This document shows positions 35,665 through 47,863 of a stretch of DNA of 64,000 bases, in pieces. The notes below the pieces were generated by a model, which was not told where the DNA came from, did no database searches, and worked only from the letters and a program-made list of their open reading frames with translations. Origin of the DNA: Paracentrotus lividus (Eukaryota > Echinodermata > Echinoidea > Camarodonta > Echinidae); assembly GCA_940671915.1 (NCBI GenBank), contig CALNVZ010003432.1:13941426-14005425 (forward strand), written 5' to 3'. The translations under genes were made by a program, and so were the position numbers. The stretch's first letter is position 1. Each line of letters begins with the position of its first letter.

Positions 35665-37448
35665 GGAATCCGGTGCGAGAATTTGCACTTTGTAAGACAT
35701 AGGAACACATGAGAATTGTATCATTTCCAGGTTCTAGATACTCATTCAGCGCAAGTGTTTTGTTCAGGGGCAAGTATCTGTAAGATCCGTTCTCCAAGAC
35801 TTCGAAAAGGGACATGTTTTGTGAGATGAATGTACATGTTTCAAATGACATTTTGCATCCATGCACAGTCTCTCGTTTGGAAATCATTCCTGACATATCA
35901 ATGACATATTCAATGTTATACAGAGATTCCATAATGTTGTATTTTGTTTCCCCAACGAGGAATGTCAGTCCTGTATTATTGTCATGTGATTTAATGAAGC
36001 TGTCTGCAGCCATAAATCTGTTGGGACAACTTTCATTGAAATCCATACACCCAATAGAAATTTTGAAAATCAAATTACTGCATGTGTTATTTACAGTCGA
36101 GACGTGATTGTGTGAGGGAAAGAGCACTCTGTCCAGGTTTTCATTTGGAAGATCATCTTGTATTTCGAGGTAACCTGAACCGACCATTGTCTGAGTGCAT
36201 ATGTTGGATTGGTCATTTGTCTTAACATCTGCAACGAAGAGGCTAACACTAAAATCTTCGATGGAATTATAAATCTCGTTGATGATGGTTATCACGTACT
36301 CTTGTAAAAGCAAGTCGGCTTGGCACGCTGACAGGTCTTCAACATTAATCATGCATTTCACTTCGATTAAAATAGGGGTTCTTTCTTCAAGCGAACAAGG
36401 TGGATTTGAAAGATGCCTTTGACAAGTCCCGTTCACCAGTTCATATCCTGATGGACATGTGAGGTCGGTACATTTTCTATTGAATTGGTCATATATTTGG
36501 TCATTTCTGCAAGGGAGAAGCTTGATTTGTGGGTCTCTGCTCGATAGTCCTTGAACAGCGGAAAGATCCAATAAAATGGAATGGGGTAACTGAATAGGGG
36601 ATAGTCATCACTAAGATCGGGAGAGCTCATGGGAGGTGCAGGGCAGTCCATAGAAATCGAATCAAGAAGGATTGAATCCACCGAATGATTGTTGAAAAGT
36701 TCATTATGGCAGATGAGGCAGTGAGGGTTTTTGTATATACTAACAATGTGTGCGTATGATGACTCACAAGCACCTGCTAGGAGAACCATTGTATCGTTCT
36801 CCGGATCAACATCGCATGATGAGATTGTGGCAGTATGGCACAACCTCGCCGAAGAAGGTCTGATGAAGTTCCACGGGTAGCATTCCTGGATTACGTCACC
36901 AAGTCTTTGAGCAGAGAAATCGTTTTCTGATATGTTTGAGAATTTGTTTGTGCCACATCTAGCATCAATTTCCCATGGTGTGATGTCACTTAGGCCCTTG
37001 AAGTTACATAGAGCACAATATACATTCTTAAACGTGATATTCTGTAAGTATTCCACGGGTATAATGGTCACTGGATCTCCGTACGTTGCCTGGTCTTCAC
37101 ACTTTACTTTTATCTCGCCATTATTCCAACTCACATCACACTGGCTCACCATTAAAAATGCGTCTTCGTACTGGGGGATTTCCAAAGGCTGCTCGCACGT
37201 AAATTGGCTTGGATTGATGCCTTCAACTGCTTTTATAAACTGATCATCAGTAACATTCGTTTTACACTTTTCTAAGTAATCAATACAACAGTCCTTGAAA
37301 TAGACGCAGTAGGGATCACAATGACATCCCCCAACTGAATTATAGCTGATCGAGCACGATTCATTATTGTTGCAGAACGAAGAAGATGGACACACAGGGA
37401 CTGTCCAACCATTTACGGTGTAGTTCGTGTAGGGCTCATCGAAGATTG
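35665..37448 (-). CDS. Receptor gene 2, ectodomain part of exon 2 (one frameshift)
   Basis: The acceptor is a long T-rich tract then gaaag before 37,448; phase 1 gives AIFDEPYTNYTVNGWTVPVC. It has the eight-Cys somatomedin-B core, a conserved FKNVYCALCNFK block, CSVDPENDTMVL-like DVDPENDTMVLLAGAC, and ends ENGSYRYLPLNKTLALNEYL then CSYVLQ. A one-base loss near 36,576 shifts frame. Loss of the 7TM half would leave a secreted or truncated product. Confidence 0.85.
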
Positions 37449-38548
37449 CTTTCAATGAAAAAAAAAGAAAGAAAAAAAAAGGGAGAATTGATAATGAACA
37501 TAAATAATTCGGTTACAATTCGCCGACAAAGTCATTACGTCACGAACACGGTCAAATGGTCGGAACCATAGTAACGGGTTCACGCTACAATCAAAACACC
37601 ACCTGCTCAACACACCCACAATTTGTAATCGGATTTTTCCTTCTTTGGAAATCGAAAATAACTGCAATAATGACTCTCACTAGTATGATTACAGTCTGCT
37701 GCAAAGCAATTCACCCTATTTATATCCTATTTACGCAAAATTTTGAAGAAATCTCCGTCTACAAAATCGGTGTTTCGTGTCATATGCTTACTGCATGTAT
37801 CAATTGGTTGCTAATGAAAGTGCGTGAACCATCGTCAAGGAAAGCTACTTGACCCATGCAGGAAGTGACGCGCTACTTTGTCGGCGAATATGATATATCG
37901 ACCGCACAGATGACATAATTAATTTTCTTTTGAAAAAAAATGACACTTTGTGGAGTTTGCACTGCGTAGCACGTGGGAGGTCTGCTCGCGCGTGGCGTCG
38001 CAGAGTCGGAGCTTTGAGTATTCATGACCTCATTATTTGTTGGTCGATTTTCTCCGGGCCATCACCTTTTTTTTCCCTGCATTTTTGGAAACCAATTTAA
38101 AACCAGGGTGAACTTCCCCTTTAAGTTCCTCCTTTTGTTTTATTATTTCTATTATAGTTATTGTTATTGCTATTGTTGTTACAATCATTTTCTGTAATTA
38201 TTGATAGAATATCTGACTTGTACACTGTGATTATTTTTGATTTAATAAAACACTTAATCATAAAAAAATAATAATAAAAAAAATGAATAAATAAATAATT
38301 CGGTTACAAAAGAATTATGAATTTCACTAAAATAATATTGCAAACACTATATTTCATATACTTGTACGATCTTTAAGTCGAATTTACTTCTTGACAATGC
38401 AGTATATAATTCAAAACACCATACTACCATTGACTACAACCTCAACATTCATGACAACGAATTTTATAGACACATGTATAACGTCTGATATTACCAAATA
38501 TGTATTTCATTGTATTCATAAGGGGTATAAAACAACTTTACAACTTAC

Positions 38549-38630
38549 CACCTGGTAGCATGCAATTAAAGAGTAACACATTCACACTTAGAAACAGGAG
38601 GAACCCCATATGATCCTTTGGGTTAGCCAT
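38549..38630 (-). CDS. Receptor gene 2, exon 1 (signal peptide)
   Basis: ATG at 38,630: MANPKDHMGFLLFLSVNVLL then FNCMLPG and G|GTAAGT, 82 nt, phase 1, joining the ectodomain exon through a ~1.1-kb intron. The second Met (residue 8) gives a more compact signal peptide and may be the real start. Confidence 0.75.
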
Positions 38631-39018
38631 TCTGTGGTTTGCGATATAGTGGCTGAAATGAGAAGCCTGTAAGAAAAAATTTGAAACAAAAGTACACACA
38701 CTTTTCATTCGACGGATGTATGCATGAAGTAAATAAGCTCCAGTTCTGTACTTCAACATCAAATATGCAAACACCCACAAAGTTCATTCTTTTTTAATTC
38801 TTTTTTTTTTGGGGGGGGGGGGGCTTTGACAAGAGAGTTCAACTCTTGCATTTCTAAAACACCTTTTTTTATTGTCTCGCATTATAAAATATCTCATGGA
38901 TGCAGTAACTGAAAATTTCGAGAACAACCCGTTTTCTTATCATAGACAAAAGAAGATATTTGGCCGTGGGTTCAATAGAGCGATTTCACGTGACGTCATC
39001 ATATTCCTGCCGGCCATT

Positions 39019-40127
39019 GAGTGATTTCACGTTCGGTGTTGGTGTTGGTGTTAGTGTTAGCAGAGTGAAATTCTGCTCAAATCGAGCTCAAACACCGAGC
39101 TCAGATCATGAGAGTCGATACCGATATCCCAACACGCGCGGATCGATAGCCTAACACCGTCGTCTGAAGAAAAATGGCGTCGACGCAATTCGTAGCGAAG
39201 TACCGGTTTTGTTGTTTAAAACCGTTCGAATATACCTGAAGAAGGCACTAAAAGGTTAGAATCATACCAGTAAATCGAAAATTAATCCTTCTTCAAACCT
39301 CTCTTTGATACAAATTTACCTCATGATGGATATTTTTTGACGAAATAGTAAGTTTACAGTTCATATCTCGGGCAGTTTTTTGCAAGCAGCAGGAAATGGA
39401 GCGTTACCTAGTTCACTTCAAAGCCAGGCCGGGCCGCGCAGCGCGTAGCCCCCAGACCCTATAATTTCGTACATCGGTTCAGATTAGCAGTGATTGATCA
39501 TGCCTTTCGTTCCTAAAATATAGATTGAGAAGACATCCATGTTGATGATATTTATTCCTTATACGATTTACTACGGAATACCTTATTTTATATTTTCTAA
39601 TCACTTTTTCCAATGAATTTAGATGACATTTCTTGGACCCTTGTTAGGCTTGAAGAGTAAGTAGCCATGTTGTGAATCCATCTCGTTAACCCAAAAAGTA
39701 ACCAATTTTGTAGGTCTTGAAGTATCCTCTTTGGTCTAATATATTAATTGATTAATTATTCTGTAAAATAAAGTATAGTTTCTCTGCCACTGGACCCTCC
39801 ACTGCCCTTATTATTCACAAGACAAACCAAACGTTGGCCAACACCAACACTAACACCGAGTGTGAAATGAACTTTTTCTTAATCCCTAGGGGTTTAGTGT
39901 TAGTCAATGGAAATTTGCACGTGAAATTTAACACCGGCTGCAGAGCTCGGTTCAGCAGACGACATTTGACACAAAATGAAACACCGGCAACCGGAAATAC
40001 GTCAAAATTCAGAGGTCAACACCTAACACCGACTGATTTTATTTCCATTTCGCGTTCGGTGTTAGATCAGACTTCTGCTCCAAAATAAACACTAACACCG
40101 ATTTTAACACCGAACGTGAAATCACTC
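39019..40127. mobile_element. MITE with GAGTGATTTCACG ends, right block copy
   Basis: Ends GAGTGATTTCACGTTCGG and CCGAACGTGAAATCACTC; the counterpart of 28,058-29,149. It begins ~390 bases upstream of the receptor gene 2 ATG, so it would form part of the promoter region. Confidence 0.75.
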
Positions 40128-40509
40128 ACTGTGCACGTACGTTCCTCTTTGGATCTTGGCGTGCGCAGCCATATTGTGCGGTGGTCACATGTTTGGATTT
40201 CCATGGTCACATCACGTCTTAAGTGAAACGTTGAACTCTCCACGCCATACACAATAGAAAGTTGTAGATAGATGCAAGTTGTGTTGTGACCATCGCGGTC
40301 CATTGTCATCTTGTGCGACGAAGGGTCCGTTCATTTATGTTCGTGTTTTTTTCATGCAACAAAATGACACCGAAGACAAAAGAGTAAAAAAATCCACAGA
40401 AATAACGCAAAAGCGACAACGTTGTGAATATACACCTCTACTTTGGATATTGGTGTTTGAAATATACCAATTAAACAAACAATTTGGTTTTTCTATGGTC
40501 ACTTTTAAG

Positions 40510-41203
40510 AGTGCTCAAAATGACGATTTATTTTTTTACTAAACCAAATATAGAAATTATATGTGCTTTTATAAAATCATAATTTTTTAATATCTCTTCC
40601 CTTTTTGATATTTTGAAAAAAATATGAAATGTTATTGAGAAGTTAACTGAACCGATACCATTGTTGGTTTAAGGAGGATAGTTTTTTTGACTTGGGGACG
40701 CCCCTTTGAAATCAGGTAAAATCTTCTCTTTTTTACAAATAAAACCATAGATTCGTAACAAGTACATTTTCATCATTATGTCAATCGTTTATTTATGATT
40801 TTAATGTTGATATTAATAATTGAAATTAAAATCTGGAGTGTGGAAATACAATGTATGTCTATGTTTCGTTGGATTAATGCTGCAGTAAACAGGAAAAAAA
40901 TAATTAATATTGTATTGAAACTCGCAGAAAATAATGTCAGCGGGCGTTAAGAGGCTATATCGCCGCGACTATCGGCCAAGTTTTCTAGTCCCATTCCGGT
41001 GTTTGGTAATATTTCACGTGGGTTTCACAAGTGATATTCCAGATGTGTCTCCAATGCAAAAAAACTATCCTCCTTAAACCAACAACGGTATCGGTTCAGG
41101 TAACTTCTAATTAACATTTCATATTTTTCAAAATATCAAAAAGGGAAGAGATATTGAAAAACTATGATTTATAACCCGAAATTCGTCGTTTTGATCAGGC
41201 TCC
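40510..41203. mobile_element. Foldback element, right block copy
   Basis: Counterpart of 29,522-30,208, with arms starting gtgctcaaaatgacg and ending cgtcgttttgatcaggc. Confidence 0.75.
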
Positions 41204-41519
41204 AAGATGCATAAATAACTGAGCGAAATAATTCCCAATTGTTTGTTGAATTAGTTTATTTGATACACCAATCTCCAAATTCAAGATGCATATGCACCAT
41301 TTTGCCACTTTTGATGTATTTCGGTGGGTTTTTTAAATTTTGCTGTCCAACTCGTTTCTACTGCTTGAGAAAAACATTACAACAAATTACCGACCGCTCG
41401 CGTTGCACACAGAAAACTAGCGTGCGCGCGCACCTCAAACCAACATGGCGCCCTCCGCCAGGAGAACACACAACCAATAGACGAGAAACGTACGTGTGTG
41501 GTGGGCACGCTATCATTGC

Positions 41520-42310
41520 CCACCATGGTTACGTATACGTATTGCTGCACTAAATGAGGTTTGAAGTTACTCGAGAAACTGTACTTAAAGGGAACCAACC
41601 CAAGGAGAGAATCAACCTTACAAGGAAAAAAATGAGAGGAGCAATCTAAATAAATTTCATCAAAATCTGTTTAAAATAAGAGAGTTATGGAAGTTTGAAA
41701 AGTCTAGTTGTTCCTTCTATGGGATCCTCAAATTGGCATCATCGGCTTCAAAATGGCCGATCTTATGGACAACTCTCCATCATTTGTACACAAATTTTCA
41801 GATTTTCTCCATTTTCTTTCAAAATTTGTCTTCTTTACTTCTGAGCTCAAAATATTTCATGGGAAAATATATTTCACACAACATAATGTTGAGCTCAGAA
41901 GGAGGTAAGATATATTTCGAAAGAAAATGGGGAAAATCTTAAAATTTGTGTACAAAATGAATGGAGAGTTCCATGAGATCGGCCATTTTGAAGCCGATGA
42001 TGCCAATTTGAGGATCCCATAGAAGGAACAACTAGACTTTTCAAACTTCCATAACTCTCTTATTTTACAACTGATTTTGATGAAACTTTTTTTAGATTGC
42101 TCCTCTCATTTTCCTCTTTCCTGTAAGGTTGATTCTCTCCGTGGGTTGGATTCCCCTTTAATTGATATCGTAAATCTTCAACAAATCATGGGAAGTTTCT
42201 GTTCAGTTGTTGTTGTGGAAACAGGGCAGGAAGAGACAAAAATCTTTCTAGCGGCTGCCGTCAGCAATTACACGAGAAGGAAGGTATTACTGCGGCGTGC
42301 AGAAGCGCGG
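41520..42310 (+). pseudogene. Decayed THAP first exon with nested TTAA MITE, right block copy
   Basis: Counterpart of 30,527-31,310. The reading after the MITE keeps FCSVVV and GQEETK-like translations only in mixed frames. It is the inverted, older relative of the THAP exon at 46,227-46,022. Confidence 0.65.
41589..42157. mobile_element. TTAA-flanked foldback MITE, right block copy
   Basis: TTAA at 41,585-41,588 and 42,158-42,161; the same inverted ends as 30,590-31,163. Confidence 0.85.
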
Positions 42311-42656
42311 CTGAGGCCAGTAGTAGTCTTCGCCGTGACCTGCCGCCCCGCCTGCCCGGTCCGAAGTAGGAAGTGTTGTAAGCAGAAATATTCCACCGTT
42401 CTTGGATATTAATTGAATATAAAGGAATTTGTCCCATATCCCATTGAACGGTGGAAGTATACTACATACGTTTACGTAGGGTCTACAACGCCTTTCGTGG
42501 CTGCTTTTAAGCCATGTACAAAGTCAATGGCAAGCGATTTTGAAGCCATTTTGACATGACTAACAATGTCTCCCAAATTTTTGTACTTAAAAGTACAATA
42601 TCAGGAGATCTCTAGTTGAATAGAATCTCTAGATTCTATTGTTAGCTAAAACTAAT

Positions 42657-44428
42657 ATGGACCGCAAACAGTACATCGACGAAGCCATGAGACACCTCAA
42701 CAATCAATCCCACTATAAGCCTCTAGATTCTGACCCTACAAGTGATTTCTCCTCACAGATCCAATCTACACTTGATGACATGAAGGATCGCGAACATCTC
42801 TCCAGGAAGGCACACAAATTCCTTCCCGTTAATACTAAACCTGCTCGTTTCTATCTCCTTCCCAAGATCCACAAACCTGGAAACCCTGGTCGACCCATCC
42901 TCTCTGGCAATGGCTCCCCTACAGAGAACATCTCCCTCTATGTTGATCACTATATCAAACCTCTTGTTTCTCTTGCTCCCTCCTACATCCATGATACTCC
43001 AGACTTCCTTAGGAAACTCAACAGCATCAAGGACCAGATACCTGAACAGCGATCATCGGCACGTTTGACGTTTCTTCCTTGTACACAAACATCCCTCATG
43101 CTGAAGGCATTCCCGCCTCTTGTGAGGCTTTGGCTCGCACGGTCACTCCAACCCCCCCCATACCTACATCAAATCCCTCATGACCCATGTTCTTACCAAG
43201 AATAATTTCACTTTCATGGACAAAAACTATCTTCAGGTATCTGGCACAGCTATGGGCACCCGTATGGCTCCTTCCTACGCTTGTCTATTTATGACCAAGC
43301 TAGAACAGCAGATTTAGATTCAGCACCCTGTTCGACCGTGGATTTGGTGGCGCTACATCGACGATGTTTTCTTCATCTGGACCAGGGAGGAAGAGAGCCT
43401 CCACACCTTTATTGGTCACCTCAATTCTTTCCACAGGACCATCAATTCACCTCTGATTTTTCCCACCAGACGGCCAACTTCCTCGATGTCACCGTCAAGA
43501 AAGAGACGAACCACATCACCACTACTCTCTACACCAAACCACAGATACCCACCAGTACCTCCACTCTTCTAGCTGCCATCCTCGTCACTGCAAACCAGCA
43601 TCCCTTATAGTCAAGCCCTCAGACTCCGCCGTATCTGCTCTGACGATTCTGACTTTCTTCCCATGCTAGGAACCTGAAGAATCATCTTGTGACCAGAGGA
43701 CATAGTGCTAGGACAGTCCAACAAGCCATTAACAAGTTCGTTCTCTCCCTAGATCAGATGTTCTCAAAAAGAAAGCTGACCACCAGGACACCACGGATAG
43801 ATTACCCCTTGTGACTACCTTCCACCTAATTTACCTCCCTCCGCACCATCCTTCATGCTAATCACCTATTTCTCCACACTTCTGATCGTCTCCTACAGGC
43901 CGTTCCTGACACTCCCATCGTGGCATTCCGACGCCCCCAACCTCAAGGATCTCATCGTTCGTGCTGAAGTCCCCTCCCTTACTACCATTCTTCTCCCATT
44001 CAGCATGGTACTTCAAATGTACAGCCAACAGATGCATCATTGCAATATACACATCCACGAAGGCGATACTTTCCCGAGTACCTCCACTAGCAGATCTCAT
44101 CACACCAAGGGAACATCACCTGCACCACTTCTAATGTTATATATCTTATCACTTGCAGAGTTTGTAAGATGCAGTATGTAGGTGAACCAAGACCACTCTC
44201 AAAAGACGCTTCTATGGGCACAGATCCACTGTCACCACCACCAAGCTTGACACCCCAGTTGGGAACCATTTCAACCTTCCTAACCACTCCATCTCTGACA
44301 TGTCTCTACAGGGCATTGAATTTTTAGGTACCCGTCCTGATTCTGTCCGTTCAGCAGAGAGAAGTTCGGATGAACGTCTTCGCACCATTCAACCTCACGG
44401 TCTCAACATTCAGGAGGGTAATGACTAA
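42657..44428 (+). pseudogene. Penelope-like element protein (RT and GIY-YIG endonuclease), right block copy
   Basis: Better kept than the left copy. In order: MDRKQYIDEAMRHLNNQ, KFLPVNTKPARFYLLPKIHK, PGRPILSGNGSPTENISLY, PSYIHDTPDFLRKLNSI, (frameshift) GTFDVSSLYTNIPHAEG, SGTAMGTRMAPSYACLFMTK, WWRYIDDVFFIWT with YIDD at 43,354-43,365, FLDVTVKKETNHITTTLYTK, SNVIYLITCRVCKMQYVG at 44,132-44,185, and the C-terminus LKRRFYGHRS...NIQEGND with TAA at 44,426-44,428. Single-base frameshifts near 43,045, 43,315, 43,445 and later break it. The upstream N-terminal part and the pseudo-LTRs are not clearly defined. Confidence 0.88.
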
Positions 44429-45130
44429 CCTCTTTTTTTTTTTCTTCTCTCATTTTTTCTTATGATTCTTTTTTTCCCCTTTCCTTTTTAGCTTAGTTTA
44501 GTATATTTGCAGGGTTTGTTTTATTTGACTAATACATTCTGTTTCTCTTATCAATTTCTTCTTTCTCTTTTCTCCTTACAGGTTTGGCTCACACTTCTCT
44601 TTTTTTTTGTTTTGTTTTCATGTCTTCCCCTTGTTCTTTACCTGTTTTACTTTTTTATTTATCCCCCCCCATACTTCTTCTTATAGTCTATAAACACAGG
44701 TCTACTAGGTGTTTTTTTCCCCCTTGGCTTTTTCTCTTTTCTTCATTCTTTCAGCCCCTCAGCCTCCACTCTAATCCTTCTTTGTTACTCTCTCCTCCTC
44801 TCCCAGCTTATCATCTCCCTTTGTTCCAGTTTGCTGTTTGATCTCACCCTCTCTTGCTTTTTGATTGGCTGGCTTCTTCACACCTTTTACATCCCCCTTT
44901 TTGTTCTCTCCCTCTTGGCTGGCCACTTAGGTATAGCTTTTTCTCTGTCTTTCTCTATATCCATGTTTGTTCCCTACTTTTCTGTGTCATTTTGTCTCTG
45001 ACGAAATTCTGTAGGATCGAAAGCTCAGGCTCCTTTTGACTTCATTTTACACCATTAGCTCTCCTTTATAGGATAAGCAGTTTCAGCAGCTCTCTTATTT
45101 TTTATTTTCTAAAACTAATATGGCTAGATC
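44429..45130 (+). other. Penelope-like element 3' region
   Basis: T/C-rich sequence, then a hammerhead-like core, then ctaaaactaatatggctag. The string ctaaaactaatatgg also occurs just before the protein start (42,645), which may mark remains of a pseudo-LTR repeat. Left counterpart 33,425-34,115. Confidence 0.5.
44998..45032 (+). ncRNA. Hammerhead ribozyme-like core in Penelope-like element
   Basis: CTGACGA (44,998-45,004), a weak 4-bp stem ATTC-TGTA-GGAT, GAAA (45,019-45,022), then a minimal stem III A-GC-TCAG-GC-T with cleavage expected after C45,032. Core boxes and the A-U closing pair fit a type I hammerhead with tiny stem III, as known in Penelope-like elements. Stem I is poor next to the core (only GTCA/TGAC further out), and the closing pair of stem II is A-C. 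Likely a degenerate ribozyme. Confidence 0.4.
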
Positions 45131-45860
45131 TATCATAATAAATAAATATAAAAATGAAGCACTTACTTTCTGAAAATGAGTCCTCATCGCGTAATCCTTT
45201 TTGTCTGTCTACTGTTGAATGGAGCTATGCTAATATGAAGTAAGGTCAAAATATGCCCCAGAAATATTTTGACCAATCAGAACACTTGCTGAGATCATTC
45301 AATATGAATACATCATGTACGCATGGGTAGCTCAATTTAAGCTCCAATCCATATGAATATTCATGAGTAAAGATGGCTACCGCTGACACATCGCGATAAG
45401 ACAGAATAGAGGAAGAATTTAATGAATTCTTTGGCTCAATATACAAGTTAAGGTAGGCTCAGAACATTTTCCAATATATATGATTATTATGTATTTGAAA
45501 TTTAGTAGATCTAGAGTAATGAAAAGATGAATTTAGAACTAAAAAGGGAATTTCGAGACCACTGTCTTTCATGGATCAGTCACCAGTGCAGTGAAAAGTC
45601 TTGTCATGCCCTGCTCCCTCGCCAGCTCTCTGGGGTCCATGCACGGCGGAATACTACGATTTTCAGTCTCTTATTTTGTGAGCATTCAGTGTTTAACCAA
45701 TGCAATCCCAAAATAGTGACTGAATCCTTCGGTCTAGGAAGTGTGCAGTGCGAGCTAGCATGTCGGAAAGATAACTCAGGCGGATCGAGCTCAAAACCGC
45801 AACATAAAAAATCACTGTGATAAAGACACAATTATTATGTCACACATGTCGATTTCCTAC

Positions 45861-46227
45861 CTGAAATAAAATGATTTGAGCACGCATCCGAATGTTCTTT
45901 GATAGCTCGAAATTCTGATTGATTGCAGCAAGCCATTCGTCGTAGGGCCTACACTAACTATACACAGCCCCGTTGCCGAAGGCGACGGGTTCGCGACGGG
46001 GGCTGGTCGGTTTTGACTTACCGACGAGAAAGTTCAGATTTTTTTCTCCTTCGATCTCGCGTAATTTCTGCAGGCAGCCGATAGAAAGATTTTTTGTCTC
46101 TTCCTGCCCTGTATCCACAACCAACAACTGAACAGAAATTTCCCACGATTTTGCTGTAGAAGTACAGTATAGTTTCTCGAGTAACTTCAAATCTGGCTTT
46201 AGTGCAGCAATACGTATACGTTGCCAT
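45861..46227 (-). CDS. THAP-domain protein, exons 1-2 (partial gene)
   Basis: Exon 1 46,227-46,022 (206 nt, phase 2, donor CG|GTAAGT) and exon 2 45,948-45,861 (acceptor gtgtag, donor CAG|GTAGG). Joined they read MATYTYCCTKARFEV, NFCSVVGCGYRAGRDKKSFY, RLPAEITRDRRRKKSELSRR, PYDEWLAAINQNFELSKNIR, then, after an indel, CSNHFIS. C-x4-C ... C-x2-H, the FYRLP segment and W in EWLAAI match the THAP zinc finger, a DNA-binding fold found in regulators and in P-element/Kolobok-type transposases. No further exon is recognised. GATGGCCGCCGCG just upstream resembles a YY1 promoter site. Confidence 0.65.
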
Positions 46228-46441
46228 GCTGTCAGTCGATTTGTATGCCTTCCAAGATGGCCGCCGCGCTGTGTTGCTAACAAAAATATGACGTCACTGG
46301 GAACGCTCTATGGCCAGTGTCCTAGCTTGGATCGGGGGGGGGGGGTAGTGGAAGTGCCCTTGAAAAAATAGAAATAAAACAAGCTTACGAAATAAGGGGA
46401 AATTTAGGCTTTTGACACAACTTCATTTATGTGCTTCTTAA

Positions 46442-46878
46442 AGGGATTAAGTAGCTTTCAAAAACAAGAGCAATTATATCAAGATTAATAAAATTATATT
46501 GATCCAACAGTAAAAACAAACTACTGAAAGTTTCAGATCAAATGGAAGTCATTTACTACCTTAAAACAGTGTAACAAACAATGCCAAGCATACAGCCGAA
46601 CACCAGTACCCTCTGCTGATAGGCGCACCAGGCCGCTAGAGACGGGGGACTTTACAACAGGAAATGGGTGTGTGGAAAAGCACATGGTTTTATAAACCAA
46701 CCGGTGTCGGTTTATAAATTTTGAGTATGAAATCATTGATATCTCGAAGGTAAAGCAAGCAATTAGCTTGCAATTTTTAAGAGATACCAGACTGACCTAA
46801 GTGTTTATAATTATGTTGGCAAAATAAGCTAAATCGAATAAATGTGATTTGAATATCATTCAATGTTACTGCATCCCT
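46442..46878 (+). mobile_element. TTAA MITE, family T, copy 3 (complete)
   Basis: TTAA at 46,438-46,441 and 46,879-46,882; start AGGGATTAAGTAGC, end GTTACTGCATCCCT. It is inserted exactly at the right edge of the 8.5-kb block. Confidence 0.85.
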
Positions 46879-47204
46879 TTAATTTATCATCAGTATCACA
46901 CCTTTATAATTATAAAACAACACACTCATGAGCGGACCCCATTCATGCTACTGAGATCAGGAATCCATTCATACACAGACATTTCTTACAATTACATTAC
47001 ATACAAATTCAGCAAACATTCTTTGTTGTAACCCATTTAGTCCATTTGCCATTGTCATGACTGTTCCCGAAAAGGTTCTTCAGCAAAATATGGTCATAAG
47101 TGGTTGAGCAATTCAATTACCCCTGAGAAAAGGATAATCATAAAGTAAGTCAGATTGATATCAAATGCGTTGTTTGCCTAGGTTCTGGTTAAATGATCAT
47201 ATTC

Positions 47205-47270
47205 AATTCAGTTCAGTTCAGTTCAGTTTATTTACATATTCCAATCAAACAATAATAAGAACAACAATTA
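47205..47270 (-). repeat. (CTGAA)n-tailed repeat end, copy 1
   Basis: attcagttcagttcagttcag followed by tttatttacatattccaatc is the reverse complement of 52,430-52,492. Looks like the 3' tail of a LINE/SINE family. Confidence 0.65.
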
Positions 47271-47433
47271 TATGTCATTTCAATACTATACATTATTTGA
47301 TAAATCATAAAACGAATGACATCAGTAGGTGGGTACTCGATTTATCTCGTATTATAAGAGTATATTCATATTGAGCGAAGATTAAAGAAAATGTTGTGAG
47401 GAATGTAACTGTTTTTTTTAAACCAAAATCATG

Positions 47434-47435
47434 CA

Positions 47436-47498
<63 letters not shown>

Positions 47499-47642
47499 GC
47501 CGACCTTTACTACTCTACACTCACTGTACTCTACTAATATTACTACTACTATTACTAATACAACTACAACAACAACAACAACAACAACAACAAGAACAAC
47601 TACTATTACTACTATTACTACTACTACTACTACTACTACTTT

Positions 47643-47683
<41 letters not shown>

Positions 47684-47782
47684 TTACTACTACTACTATT
47701 ACTAATACAACTACAACTACAACAACAACAACTAATACTACTACTACCTGTACCACTACTATTACTACTACTACTACTACTT

Positions 47783-47863
<81 letters not shown>

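Larger units (their letters stand above)
22941..38630 (-). pseudogene. Receptor gene 2: somatomedin-B 7TM receptor split by an 11.3-kb insertion
   Basis: Pieces in coding order: signal exon 38,630-38,549; ectodomain part of exon 2, 37,448-35,665; an insertion 35,664-24,363; TM1-TM5 part of exon 2, 24,362-23,715; last exon 23,216-22,941. The ectodomain has the eight-Cys core CHCDPYCVYFKDCC and follows gene 1 closely. A one-base loss near 36,576 changes frame (YPIPF, then LLDLSAVQGLSS). The break falls between GGATTCC and AGGTTTAACTCC, matching GFLRF in gene 1, and two bases are missing. The 7TM half and last exon are otherwise intact, so the insertion is recent, allele-specific or an assembly error. 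The tail ends SML, as in gene 1. Confidence 0.8.
37903..46437. repeat. 8.5-kb duplicated block, right copy
   Basis: Colinear with 26,977-35,405. This copy sits directly upstream of the receptor gene 2 ectodomain exon and supplies its first exon, so it is the likelier native location. It is followed at once by a complete TTAA MITE. Confidence 0.92.

Noticed and set aside
45604..45831. Open frame downstream of THAP exon 2 as a third THAP exon
   Set aside because: No THAP-protein continuation recognised, and the left block copy does not keep the frame open.
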